From positions 62,001 to 126,000 of the forward strand of contig CAWGIG010000002.1 in NCBI GenBank assembly GCA_963822595.1: a DNA stretch of 64,000 bases, read 5' to 3'. The stretch is from CAVRUH01 sp963822595. Its GTDB lineage: Bacteria; Chlamydiota; Chlamydiia; Chlamydiales; Waddliaceae. This document shows, piece by piece, positions 1-8,736 of the stretch (positions are counted from its first letter, which is position 1; each line of letters begins with the position of its first letter). The position numbers and the translations under genes are program-made. A model generated the notes under the pieces. It was not told the DNA's origin. It ran no database searches and saw nothing but the letters and a program-made list of their open reading frames with translations.

Positions 1-2052
1 CCCAAAAGTTCTCCGTCCTTCCATGACGCCGTCGGCTAAGAACATGAGGTTTTTCTCAAGCATGATGATATCGGCCGATTCCTTGGCGATATCCACGGCG
101 TTGTCTACAGAGATGCCAATATCCGCTTCTCTCAGGGCCGCTGCATCATTAATGCCATCTCCTAGAAAACCAACAGTATGTCCATTTGATTTAAGGGCTT
201 TGATGATTCTAGATTTTTGCAGAGGTGTCAATTTTGCAAAAACAGTGGATATCTCCACGGCTTTTTTTAAATCCTCCTCATTCATATCTTCAATCTGTTT
301 GCCTAATAAAGTTCCTTTGTTTGGTAAATTTACCCACTTACAAATCTTTTCGGTAACAAGTTCGCTATCCCCCGTGAGAATTTTGACTTCTACATCTAAG
401 GAGTTAAGTTCCGCAATAGCTTTTTCTGTGGATAGCTTAGGAGGATCAAGGAATGCTAAAAATCCCATAAACACGAGATCTTTTTCATCAGGGACCTTAT
501 ACTCTTTGTTATTTACCGAGGGAAATTCCCGATAGCTCAATCCTAAGACCCGTAACCCATCTTCATTTAAATCTTTTTGAATGGAGCTGAGTTTCTCTTT
601 AATTTCTGGCGTTAGGGGTGTTATGACGCCGTTAATTTTGACGTTTTTGCAAACATCCAGAGTTTCTTCTACGGCTCCCTTACAAATGAGCAAATCGGTT
701 GCCGCAGGTGTTCTAAGGACAACAGACATCCTGCGCCGATTAAAATCAAAGGGGATTTCGTCGATTTTCTGGTATTCCTTATTATACTTTTCTTGCAAGG
801 TGACGTGTGTATTTTCTAGAACGGCTATGTCCAAAAGATTTTTTAATCCAGTTTGATGATAACTATTGAGATAGCCATAGTGAAGGACCTCTTCATTTTC
901 ATTCCCTTCTGCATCGAGATGCTTTTCAAGGATAATATGATCTTCGGTTAAGGTTCCGGTTTTATCGGTGCATAGAATGTTCATGGCTCCAAAATTCTGT
1001 ATGGCATTCAATCGCTTGACAATCACTTTACTCTTTGACATTTCTAGGGCGCCTCTAGCGAGATTCGCCGTCACAATCATAGGAAGCATTTCGGGAGTTA
1101 GCCCGATGGCAACAGCTAGGGCGAAAAGAAGGGAATCTAACCAGTCTCCCTTGCTGATGCCATTAATCAGAAATACGAGAGGAACCATAACGAATATAAA
1201 CTTGATTAATAGCCAGGTGACTTTATTGATTCCGATGTCAAAGCTAGTCAATGCGCGATGACCGGTAATGGTTTTAGAGAGGGTGCCTATGTACGAATGA
1301 TTACTCGTTCCTAGAACAATCGCAGTGGCCGTTCCGTTACGTACGTTGGTTCCCATAAAACAAAGGTTGGGCATACTCAGGGGATTCGTTTCTCCATCTA
1401 AGGGTTTAATTATTGCGTCTTTTTCTACAGGAAGGGATTCTCCGGTCAAAATAGATTGGCCCACATACAGCTCTTTAGAGGTAATAAGTCGGATATCTGC
1501 AGGAACCATGTCGCCGGCCGAAAGGTGGATGATGTCGCCCGGGACCAGGTCTTTCATTTTGATTTCATATTTCTGAGTTTCTAAATGGGCCCCGGAGCGT
1601 CGGAAAACGGTGGCTTTGGTGCTCACCAAAGCGCTAAGTTTCTGCGCAGCATTATTCGACTTGAATTCCTGGATGAATCGGATGAATACACTAAGGATAA
1701 CCATGATGGAAATGATTACCACCGAATCATACTGCTCAAGAAAGAAGGAAACGACCCCTAGAAACATCATCAAAACAACAAACGGATTTCTAAAGTTGTT
1801 CAGAAGTAGAAAGTACCAAGTGGGAGGTTTTTCATGGGCAATTTCATTAGAACCATATTTTTTTAATCGGGCTTTAGCCCTTCTTTCGTCAAGTCCGTTA
1901 ATGGAAGTTTTTAATTCTTTGTAGATGTCTTCTATGGGTTTTTGCGAATAACGCATGAGCGAAGCGGAAATCGTTTGTTCGGCTTCATGCGCGTTTTTTT
2001 TCTTAGAAAAAAAACGCGATTTTAATGATTGGATAATGTATTGTAAATTCAT
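1..2052 (-). CDS. mgtA: Mg2+-transporting P-type ATPase (MgtA/MgtB type), C-terminus cut by the window edge
   Basis: Read in reverse from an ATG at 2052, the frame stays open to base 1, giving 684 codons without a stop. Visible P-type ATPase signatures are the actuator LTGES motif, the phosphorylation motif DKTGTLT (near 960-980) and the hinge motif GDGINDAA, followed by the start of the distal membrane domain. Hydrophobic segments follow residue ~95 and residue ~280. The N-terminal cation-ATPase domain, with its (R/K)KYGSNE motif, is typical of type IIIB ATPases that import Mg2+ with the gradient across the inner membrane. Family length is about 900 aa, so roughly 200 residues lie outside the window. 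It is divergent from dapA, with a shared 89-bp upstream region. Mg2+ specificity is inferred from overall resemblance; a related cation is possible. Confidence 0.88.
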   Translation of the reverse strand, partial: MNLQYIIQSLKSRFFSKKKNAHEAEQTISASLMRYSQKPIEDIYKELKTSINGLDERRAKARLKKYGSNEIAHEKPPTWYFLLLNNFRNPFVVLMMFLGVVSFFLEQYDSVVIISIMVILSVFIRFIQEFKSNNAAQKLSALVSTKATVFRRSGAHLETQKYEIKMKDLVPGDIIHLSAGDMVPADIRLITSKELYVGQSILTGESLPVEKDAIIKPLDGETNPLSMPNLCFMGTNVRNGTATAIVLGTSNHSYIGTLSKTITGHRALTSFDIGINKVTWLLIKFIFVMVPLVFLINGISKGDWLDSLLFALAVAIGLTPEMLPMIVTANLARGALEMSKSKVIVKRLNAIQNFGAMNILCTDKTGTLTEDHIILEKHLDAEGNENEEVLHYGYLNSYHQTGLKNLLDIAVLENTHVTLQEKYNKEYQKIDEIPFDFNRRRMSVVLRTPAATDLLICKGAVEETLDVCKNVKINGVITPLTPEIKEKLSSIQKDLNEDGLRVLGLSYREFPSVNNKEYKVPDEKDLVFMGFLAFLDPPKLSTEKAIAELNSLDVEVKILTGDSELVTEKICKWVNLPNKGTLLGKQIEDMNEEDLKKAVEISTVFAKLTPLQKSRIIKALKSNGHTVGFLGDGINDAAALREADIGISVDNAVDIAKESADIIMLEKNLMFLADGVMEGRRTFG

Positions 2053-2141
2053 ATTTTGCGTTTTCTTTGGTTTTGTCTTTAAAATTCTAATTATTATGTC
2101 TATAGCCATAGAAAGCTAGAAAAAAATAACGGAGGGTCATT

Positions 2142-3029
2142 ATGAAAATCGAAGGTTGTGTTACCGCTTTAATCACCCCTTTCATTAATCAGGAAATCGA
2201 CGAAGAGGGGTTTGCCGAAAATATCAGATATCAAATGACTCAGGGAATTCATGGAATTCTCCCCCTTGGAACGACAGGGGAATCTCCTACGATCACTCCG
2301 GCAGAACAGGAGCGTCTTATATCCATCGCTGTTCAAACGGCACAGCGTAAAGTTCCTGTCTGGGTCGGCACCGGCTCGAACAGCACGCGTCAAACCATCG
2401 AAAATACCAAACGTGCCAAAGATTTAGGAGCTGATATAGCCCTCATTGTCACTCCCTATTATAACAAACCGACTCAAGAGGGGATATTCCGCCATTTCGA
2501 AGCGATTACAACAGAGGTAGCCCTTCCTATTGTCGTGTATAACATCGCCGGAAGAACCGGAGTAAACATAGAAACGTCTACGCTTTTGCGCCTTGCAGAG
2601 CTGCCTCATATTATCGGAGTCAAAGAGGCTTCGGGAAGTGTGAATCAAGCGGGGGATGTGATTGCAACAGTTGTGAGCAAATTTCCCGATTTTAAAGTGT
2701 TTTCAGGCGATGATGCTCTGACATTGCCGATGATGGCTTTAGGCGCTGTGGGTGTTATCTCTGTTGTTAGCAATTTAATTCCCGGGGAAATTGTCGCCCT
2801 TGTGAATGCTGCATCCAAAGGAGATTATGAATTAGCCCGAGCACTACACTATCAGCTGCTGCAGCTATTTAAAACCTGCTTCATTGAAACGAATCCCGTT
2901 CCTATCAAAGCAGCAATGAATTTTGTCGGAATGGCAGCAGGGGAGTGTCGCCTTCCGTTATGTGAAATGGCGCCGGAAAACCTAAATACGTTGCATCAGA
3001 TGCTCCAACAGATAAGGATGTTGAAATGA
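2142..3029 (+). CDS. dapA: 4-hydroxy-tetrahydrodipicolinate synthase
   Basis: This 295-aa enzyme condenses pyruvate with aspartate semialdehyde, the first committed step to diaminopimelate and lysine. The pyruvate-binding GTTGES motif is at residues 43-48, the catalytic tyrosine (VVYN) at 133 and the Schiff-base lysine (GVKEASG) at 161, the same numbering as in the E. coli enzyme. A GGAGG ribosome site lies about 6 bases before the ATG. Its last bases overlap the asd start (ATGA, 3026-3029), so the two are probably translationally coupled. It heads a three-gene DAP operon. In an intracellular bacterium the product probably serves peptidoglycan-type cell-wall synthesis as well as lysine. Confidence 0.95.
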   Translation: MKIEGCVTALITPFINQEIDEEGFAENIRYQMTQGIHGILPLGTTGESPTITPAEQERLISIAVQTAQRKVPVWVGTGSNSTRQTIENTKRAKDLGADIALIVTPYYNKPTQEGIFRHFEAITTEVALPIVVYNIAGRTGVNIETSTLLRLAELPHIIGVKEASGSVNQAGDVIATVVSKFPDFKVFSGDDALTLPMMALGAVGVISVVSNLIPGEIVALVNAASKGDYELARALHYQLLQLFKTCFIETNPVPIKAAMNFVGMAAGECRLPLCEMAPENLNTLHQMLQQIRMLK

Positions 3030-4099
3030 AGAAAATTCCTGTCGGCATCCTAGGTGCAACCGGGATGGTGGGACAACAATATGTACATCATCTAATGAAT
3101 CACCCTTGGTTCGAAATTACTTTTCTCGCAGCCTCAGATCAATCTGCAGGAAAAAGCTATTCAGAAGCTGTTTCAGGGAGATCGCATACGCCGTTACAGT
3201 TGACGGATCGATTACAGAACTTTCCCGTCCATCGCTTAGATGCTCTCGAACAAGCAAAAAAATCCTGCCGCTTTGTTTTTTCTGCGATGACGAATGAAGG
3301 GGCAAAGCAGTATGAGGAAATTTATGCCAAAAATGGCTTTCCGGTGATTTCTAACGCGGGTTATCATCGACTTTCCTCAGATGTTCCGGTGTTGATCCCT
3401 GAGGTTAATGCGGACCATGTTCAAATCATCCCCATGCAGAAAAAAAATAGAGGTTGGGATAAAGGATTTATTGTTGTTAAACCCAACTGTTCCATACAAA
3501 GCTATATGATTCCCTTGGCGCCCTTGCACAAACAATTTAAAGTTAAACAAATTCTCGTGACAACCATGCAAGCTGTAAGCGGTTCCGGCTATCCCGGCGT
3601 GGCTTCTCTTGATATTTTGGATAATGTTATTCCACACATAGTCAACGAAGAGGAAAAATCGGAACAAGAGCCCTTAAAAATTTGGGGAGAAATCCGAGAC
3701 AATCAGATTTATGCAGCAAAAGACATTTCGATATCTGCACATTGCAACAGAGTAGCCGTGATGGATGGACACCTCGCTTGCGTTTCAGTGCAGTTCGAGA
3801 AAAAACCTACTAAAGAGGAGATTTTAAACTCCTGGAGTACTTTTCAGGGCATCCCTCAAAAACTAAACCTTCCTTCAGCGCCACCCATTCCGATCATTTA
3901 TCGCGAAGAGTCAGATCGGCCCCAGCCTCGCAAGGATAGACATGCAGGGAACGGCATGAGCGTCACTGTTGGGCGTTTGAGAGAGTGTCCAATATTTGAC
4001 TATCGCTTTGTGGGATTATCCCATAACACGATTCGAGGTGCTGCCGGAGGTGGAATTCTCAATGCAGAACTTCTTGTACAGGAAGGGTACATCATATGA
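3026..4099 (+). CDS. asd: Aspartate-semialdehyde dehydrogenase
   Basis: This 357-aa NADPH-dependent enzyme reduces aspartyl phosphate to aspartate semialdehyde, the substrate of the adjacent DapA. The N-terminus carries the nucleotide-binding glycine pattern GILGATGMVGQQ (residues 8-19). The nucleophilic cysteine sits in KPNCSIQ (Cys155). Length and the motif style match the archaeal/fungal-type ASADH branch also found in chlamydiae. It overlaps dapA by 4 bases upstream and dapL by 4 bases downstream (ATGA both times), so it is the middle gene of a tightly coupled operon. Aspartate kinase (lysC) is not in the window. Confidence 0.93.
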   Translation: MKKIPVGILGATGMVGQQYVHHLMNHPWFEITFLAASDQSAGKSYSEAVSGRSHTPLQLTDRLQNFPVHRLDALEQAKKSCRFVFSAMTNEGAKQYEEIYAKNGFPVISNAGYHRLSSDVPVLIPEVNADHVQIIPMQKKNRGWDKGFIVVKPNCSIQSYMIPLAPLHKQFKVKQILVTTMQAVSGSGYPGVASLDILDNVIPHIVNEEEKSEQEPLKIWGEIRDNQIYAAKDISISAHCNRVAVMDGHLACVSVQFEKKPTKEEILNSWSTFQGIPQKLNLPSAPPIPIIYREESDRPQPRKDRHAGNGMSVTVGRLRECPIFDYRFVGLSHNTIRGAAGGGILNAELLVQEGYII

Positions 4100-5277
4100 A
4101 AAGGAATCCGAACATTAGTCAATTGAAGGCCGGCTATCTTTTTCCTGAGATCAACAAACGCAAACAACAATTTCTTGTACAGCACCCTAATGCATCGTTG
4201 ATAAGTTTAGGAATAGGCAACACGACAGAGCCTATTCCAAATTATGTTTCAGAGGCTTTATCGAAGGCTTCTGTAAAATTAGCGACAGTCGAAGGATATA
4301 CAGGATATGGAGATGAGCAAGGGATGAAAGTCTTGCGGGAGAAAATCGCTTCGAAAATCTATTCGCATGCTGTGAATGCTGATGAAGTGTTTATTTCCGA
4401 TGGCGCCAAATGCGATATTGGACGGCTTCAAATGCTCTTTGGAAACGATATTTCGATAGCTGTTCAGGATCCGGCATACCCGGTATATATGGATGGCAGC
4501 TGGATTCAAGGGGTTAAAAAAGTTGTTTTAATGCCTTGTACACCTGAGAATGATTTTTTTCCGAATTTAGAGATTCTCGAAAGAACGGATGTGATTTATT
4601 TCTGTTCACCGAACAATCCTACAGGGGCGGCGGCAACAAAATCCCAGCTTGAACAGCTTGTTAAATTTGCTGCAGCGAATCATTCGATTATCGTCTATGA
4701 CTCTGCTTATGCCAATTACATTCAAGATTCCTCGCTTCCTAAATCAATTTATGAAATTGAGGGGGCAAAAAAAGTAGCTATTGAAATTAGTTCGTTTTCA
4801 AAGTTGGCCGGGTTTACCGGAATACGTTTGGGTTGGACGGTGGTTCCTGAAGAATTAAAATATGATGATGGTTCTTCGGTAAAAGCAGATTGGAACCGTT
4901 TAACGACAACGATATTTAATGGTGCTTCGAATATTGCTCAGCATGGCGGCTGTGCCGTTCTTGACGATAGGGGATGGATTGAAACTTCCGAAATCATTCG
5001 ACACTATATGGAAAACGCTAGAATTATTAAAGAAGCGTTAGAAAAATTGGGTTATGAAGTTTTTGGCGGAAAAGATGCCCCTTATTTATGGGTGAGATTC
5101 AAAGGAAAAAAATCGTGGGAGGTTTTTCAGCAATTCCTGGAACGTTATCATATAGTAACAACTCCGGGAGCGGGCTTTGGTTCTTATGGCGAAGAATTCC
5201 TCCGCCTAACAGCTTTCGGAAACCGTCACCAGATCCTCACAGCTGTTGATAGATTTCGCATCAATCATGAGAGCTGA
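4096..5277 (+). CDS. dapL: LL-diaminopimelate aminotransferase
   Basis: This PLP enzyme of 393 aa converts tetrahydrodipicolinate directly to LL-DAP and so bypasses the succinylase and acetylase branches. It is characteristic of chlamydiae, plants and a few other lineages. The PLP lysine is in SFSKLAGFTG (Lys236). The upstream substrate-binding region includes GIGNTTEPIP and the FCSPNNPTGA loop of fold-type I aminotransferases. Length equals the family norm (~394-410 aa). The gene overlaps asd by 4 bases. Its last codons, from 5269 on, already lie inside the first 64-bp repeat unit, and the TGA stop is part of that repeat. The original C-terminus may therefore have been slightly changed by the repeat. 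Confidence 0.95.
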   Translation: MKRNPNISQLKAGYLFPEINKRKQQFLVQHPNASLISLGIGNTTEPIPNYVSEALSKASVKLATVEGYTGYGDEQGMKVLREKIASKIYSHAVNADEVFISDGAKCDIGRLQMLFGNDISIAVQDPAYPVYMDGSWIQGVKKVVLMPCTPENDFFPNLEILERTDVIYFCSPNNPTGAAATKSQLEQLVKFAAANHSIIVYDSAYANYIQDSSLPKSIYEIEGAKKVAIEISSFSKLAGFTGIRLGWTVVPEELKYDDGSSVKADWNRLTTTIFNGASNIAQHGGCAVLDDRGWIETSEIIRHYMENARIIKEALEKLGYEVFGGKDAPYLWVRFKGKKSWEVFQQFLERYHIVTTPGAGFGSYGEEFLRLTAFGNRHQILTAVDRFRINHES

Positions 5278-5606
5278 AAGCCAGTCTTTTGATAGCCCAG
5301 GCAGAGCGAAGCGCAATAGTTTATCATTTCTTGAGGGCTGAAAGCCCGGTATTTGATAGCCCAGGAAGAGCAAAGCGCAATAGTTTATCGTTTCATGAGG
5401 GCTGAAAGCCTGGTATTTGATAGCCCAGGCAGAGCGAAGCGCAATAGTTTATCATTTCTTGAGGGCTGAAAGCCCGCTATTTGATAGCCCAGGAAGAGCA
5501 AAGCGCAATAGTTTATCGTTTCATGAGGGCTGAAAGCCTGGTATTTGATAGCCCAGGCAGAGCGAAGCGCAATGTCATCAACTTAAAGAATAGTTTATCA
5601 TTTCAT
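5269..5606 (+). repeat. Tandem 64-bp repeat array, alternating two unit types
   Basis: Units begin GAGGGCTGAAAGCC at 5269 (variant GAGAGCTG), 5333, 5397, 5461 and 5525. The spacing is exactly 64 bp for the first four, then 82 bp because the unit at 5525 contains an 18-bp insertion (TGTCATCAACTTAAAGAA). Two unit types alternate. Type A has CCAGGCAGAGCGAAGC and ends in ATCATTTCTT; type B has CCAGGAAGAGCAAAGC and ends in ATCGTTTCAT. The array therefore behaves as a 128-bp dimer repeat. The first unit overlaps the dapL stop codon. It is non-coding and runs directly into the palindromic element to its right. Confidence 0.9.
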
Positions 5607-5935
5607 GAGGGCTGAAAGCCAGGATCGTGACAGCCCAGGCAGAGCGAAGCGAAGGCCTGGGTGCAAAGGTGAAAAAAATGAAAAAGCCCTGCAAGGGCGA
5701 CTCATCCATTTTTGCATAGATATAATTTCACCAAAATGAGTCGCCCTTCCAGGGCTCTGACTTTTTTTATCGACGTCAACCCAGGCCTTCGCTTTGCTCT
5801 GCCTGGGCTATCAAAAGCCTGGCTTTCAGCCCTCATGAAATGATAAACTATTCTTTAAGTTGATGACATTGCGCTTCGCTACTGCCAGGGCTATCAAATA
5901 CCAGGCTTTCAGCCCTCATGAAATGATGCTATGCT
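5607..5935. repeat. Large palindromic element with internal hairpin core (copy A)
   Basis: The left arm (5607 to ~5662) repeats the GAGGGCTGAAAGCC...CCAGGCAGAGCGAAGC unit and ends in AAGGCCTGGGT. The right arm (~5778 to 5935) is its inverse, starting ACCCAGGCCTTCG and containing two inverted GGCTTTCAGCCCTCATG units. Between them lies a unique core with a strong hairpin. The same element occurs at 60536-61005 with its core inverted relative to this copy. No coding sequence was recognised, so 5278-5952 holds only repeats. It resembles a non-autonomous intergenic repeat family. Confidence 0.85.
5686..5768. terminator. Core hairpin of the palindromic repeat, terminator-like in both directions
   Basis: A 20-nt arm at 5686-5705 pairs with 5736-5755 with a single mismatch. 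On the plus strand it is followed closely by a run of seven T (5762-5768); on the minus strand the hairpin is followed by a T-rich stretch (TTTTTCATTTTTTT). This geometry could stop transcription from dapL on one side and from the LRR gene on the other. Confidence 0.6.
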
Positions 5936-5952
5936 TTAAGCCTTCCTAAATG

Positions 5953-7080
5953 TTAACTGTGTTTGTCCATCATTTGGGATGTTGGATACCAAGTTTTGAT
6001 GGTTACATCGACCGGTCTTTTAGCTGTCTCAGAAAGAATGTGCGATAAATCTTCATTACGAATGAGCGTTTTTGGATCACCATAATAAGCAGTGTCTCCA
6101 TCAGTATCCCAACCGAGGATAAGGTGCTCTAAAGGAGTATTTTTTACGAGCTCTTTAATAGCTTCAATGAGTTCTGTTGAATTGGGATTGCTTTTACTAT
6201 TTAGACCATCGCATCCAAATAAAGAGAGGGAAATGAGTTTATTACAATCATGTAGTAATTTGAGATCTTCAGGTTGAAGCGTTCTACTGCCCGAAAGATC
6301 TAGAGCGGTTAGTTGATTACTGAAGTGTTTAACAATTTCAGCAAGCTCAGGTTTCGTCACATTTTGGCGCATCAAGCGAATAAATACTCTTTTTATGTTT
6401 TCAAATTCCCCTTCCGCTAAATACATTGCGGGTAGCTTAATGGGGTTTGAATAGGATGATGAAACAAATTCAACTTCTTTCACTGTTGCTTTTCCCAAGG
6501 CATTATCTAACTCGCCAAAATTAATTCTCTCAGAAGTAAGAATTAAGCGATTTATAGATGTACCCTTAATAAACTTAAGAATACCCGATGTAGAGGAATA
6601 TCCTTGCAGATCGAACAGTTCAAAATGTTTACCTTGTAACGCTTCAAGTCTTTTCGGTTTTTCATACAATTTATGCTCACCACCGGCCTCTTCCCCTCGG
6701 AAAGAGATTGCTTTTAGATCAGCCCAATTCGAGAATAAAGCGTTAAGTGCCACGTTGGTAATTGTTCCTCTGGTTAATGTTACAACGGCGAGTTTTGGAA
6801 GCTTCTCTGCAAATGCGGCATGCGCCGGAGTCGTTAATGTGCAATCCGCTGCTTCGAAAGAGGTTACTCGAGAAAATCTTGAGATTAAATTTAGGAACGT
6901 ACTATTTTCAAAAAGGCTCCTCATCTCCCTTAAGCAATCAGGACTAGAATATCGTATCTTAGAATAGAGGCTGATGAAGTCATTTTTATATAAGGAGTTT
7001 CCTTCCTGAACAAGAAATTCTGGATTATAATAACCTTCCCATACATTCGGACTAATACCGCTCGTTCTTCCACTCGACAT
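5953..7080 (-). CDS. Leucine-rich-repeat-like protein, effector candidate
   Basis: A 375-aa protein preceded by a clear AAGGAG ribosome site. Irregular leucine-rich units are visible, for example LTALDLSGSRTLQPEDL and LISLSLFGCDGLN in the C-terminal third, with weaker units (LAVVTLTRGTITNVALNAL, LKAISF) earlier. The pattern is closest to the cysteine-containing/RNI-like LRR class used in eukaryotic protein interaction. There is no signal peptide or membrane segment. It lies 66 bp downstream of a kinase-like gene on the same strand and may be co-transcribed. In chlamydiae such eukaryotic-like repeat proteins are often secreted into the host, but secretion cannot be seen in the sequence. The precise function is unknown. 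Confidence 0.6.
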   Translation of the reverse strand: MSSGRTSGISPNVWEGYYNPEFLVQEGNSLYKNDFISLYSKIRYSSPDCLREMRSLFENSTFLNLISRFSRVTSFEAADCTLTTPAHAAFAEKLPKLAVVTLTRGTITNVALNALFSNWADLKAISFRGEEAGGEHKLYEKPKRLEALQGKHFELFDLQGYSSTSGILKFIKGTSINRLILTSERINFGELDNALGKATVKEVEFVSSSYSNPIKLPAMYLAEGEFENIKRVFIRLMRQNVTKPELAEIVKHFSNQLTALDLSGSRTLQPEDLKLLHDCNKLISLSLFGCDGLNSKSNPNSTELIEAIKELVKNTPLEHLILGWDTDGDTAYYGDPKTLIRNEDLSHILSETAKRPVDVTIKTWYPTSQMMDKHS

Positions 7081-7146
7081 AAAAACTCCTTTTTTTTAAT
7101 TTGCAATTTTAATTGTCGGACATATTGTCAAAAAAGTGGATAAATG

Positions 7147-8691
7147 TCAAACGATTGTATACTCATCCATGGCAGCTTGAATTTTTTCTCCTAGAAAAGG
7201 AAATTTGATGTTAATAATTTCCTGGAATGTAAAAAATACTGCTTCTGCCGAAGGACGAGCTTCGTAATCCTCAAGAATCATGGATTCAATTAAATCCTGT
7301 AGTTCGGGAAGAGTTCCATCCACATCCAATCCATGATATTCGTTTATATCCTGTATGGGAAGCTTCTTTGCAATCATGAACGCTAGTGGAAATCTTCGCA
7401 TGAGACGATAGTATAAAACATATCCTGTGCCATAAACATCTCTTGCCTTTTCTAATTTTATCAGAGCCACTTTATTATTCGTCATTGCAAAATCTAAACC
7501 AAGATTTTCATCTCTATCAAGACAATTAAAAAGGGCTGTGGCCTTTCGTTGTTCTCCGGCAACAAACTCAATCAAAGGAAGATCGTCATCTGCACGAACC
7601 GCTCCCTGAAAGTCAGAGAGATGAATCCACTTCATCTTACCAGTATTTTTAACTAAAATGTTATCGACTTTGATGTCCCCATGAAGGATATTCAATTGAC
7701 TCAACTTACAAAGTCCTCCAAGAATTTGATGAAATTCGAACAATATATCTTCTATGGGTGGTTTGGGATTTCTATGGCATTCATCAAAATAGGAGTAGTC
7801 ATATTTCATGCCAATGTAACCGGATTTCAGCTTCGGGGCTTTGTCATCTTGCGTTTGATAGCTCTGTACAGAAAGTGTTAGGCTTTTTCTAGGCCTCACT
7901 TGTATGCCCCAAGCTTTATTATTTGCATGGATGGAGAACAATAGTCTGAATTCTCTTTGGAGATCTTTGATCACTTGATTCAAATGGAATTGGTTTTTTT
8001 TAGCTGCTTTAAAAGCTCCTAAAATTTGTTTTTTTAGGTCGATGTAGGCATACACTTTGCTGAATTCCCCCTCTCCTATTTTTTTTACAATGCAAATTTG
8101 GTGACCGGCATTGTTAACCCAGTACTTCGCACTATTTTTACTCTTTGCAGGAAATTTATTTTGCGCCTCATTAGCCTCTTGAATAATCTGTTTGGCTTCC
8201 CTAGGATTAAGCCCGGTAGGGGTCCCATCTTCTGGATAAAAGAATTGATTATCACCAAAATGAAATCGCTCAAATAAACTTCTGTACGTATCCCGTAAGT
8301 TAAGCGGAAGGTTATCGGTTTGTAAAATAAATAAACGTTTGAATAAATATTCTTTTAATTCTGCTTCTCCATTTTCAAAGAGCGTTTGGAGATCTTTTCT
8401 TGGGATGCCCAAGTTTTTTTGGATATTCTTAATGTTTATTAAGACAGCTTCTGACTGATTGTCTTGAATTTCTAAAGCTAAGCGAAAAAATTTGGATAAT
8501 CGAAGATAGACCCGATCGGCTGCCCTTGTTTTGTCTATGTATTTAAGGGTGATGATATCCCTCGAAGGATCGACAGAATGTTGAAACGTGATGGTGCTTC
8601 TGCCTTTGGACAGCCGCTGGTTTCCAAAGGGCTCGACAAGAGGAAAGCCTAAGAGATTTTGGCTATCAACTTTTAAATTTAATTCGTTCAT
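7147..8691 (-). CDS. Eukaryotic-type Ser/Thr protein kinase-like protein
   Basis: A 514-aa protein with a ~200-residue N-terminal region of unknown type followed by a kinase fold. Visible motifs are the glycine loop GEGEFSKVY (206-214), the VAIK-like FKAAKK (228-232), the catalytic loop HGDIKVDN (337-344, where HGD replaces HRD) and the metal-binding SDFQG (359-363, where DFQG replaces DFG). A C-terminal lobe ends with a RPSAEAVF-type segment. The catalytic Asp, Lys and Asn are present, so activity is plausible despite the HGD/DFQG variants. No transmembrane segment or PASTA domain is seen, unlike housekeeping PknB/PknD. The start ATG lacks an obvious ribosome site. It is an effector candidate together with the adjacent LRR protein. 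Confidence 0.75.
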   Translation of the reverse strand: MNELNLKVDSQNLLGFPLVEPFGNQRLSKGRSTITFQHSVDPSRDIITLKYIDKTRAADRVYLRLSKFFRLALEIQDNQSEAVLINIKNIQKNLGIPRKDLQTLFENGEAELKEYLFKRLFILQTDNLPLNLRDTYRSLFERFHFGDNQFFYPEDGTPTGLNPREAKQIIQEANEAQNKFPAKSKNSAKYWVNNAGHQICIVKKIGEGEFSKVYAYIDLKKQILGAFKAAKKNQFHLNQVIKDLQREFRLLFSIHANNKAWGIQVRPRKSLTLSVQSYQTQDDKAPKLKSGYIGMKYDYSYFDECHRNPKPPIEDILFEFHQILGGLCKLSQLNILHGDIKVDNILVKNTGKMKWIHLSDFQGAVRADDDLPLIEFVAGEQRKATALFNCLDRDENLGLDFAMTNNKVALIKLEKARDVYGTGYVLYYRLMRRFPLAFMIAKKLPIQDINEYHGLDVDGTLPELQDLIESMILEDYEARPSAEAVFFTFQEIINIKFPFLGEKIQAAMDEYTIV

Positions 8692-8736
8692 ATGTTAGTG
8701 GATATAAACGAAGACATAATAAAATAATATTCGTTT

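Noticed and set aside
23..1924. Several plus-strand open frames opposite the Mg2+ ATPase
   Set aside because: They are antisense shadows. The minus strand has one continuous frame with all P-type ATPase motifs.
5269..5606. 64-bp direct repeats as a CRISPR array
   Set aside because: There are no unique spacers: the repeats are contiguous and nearly identical end to end, and no cas genes are near.
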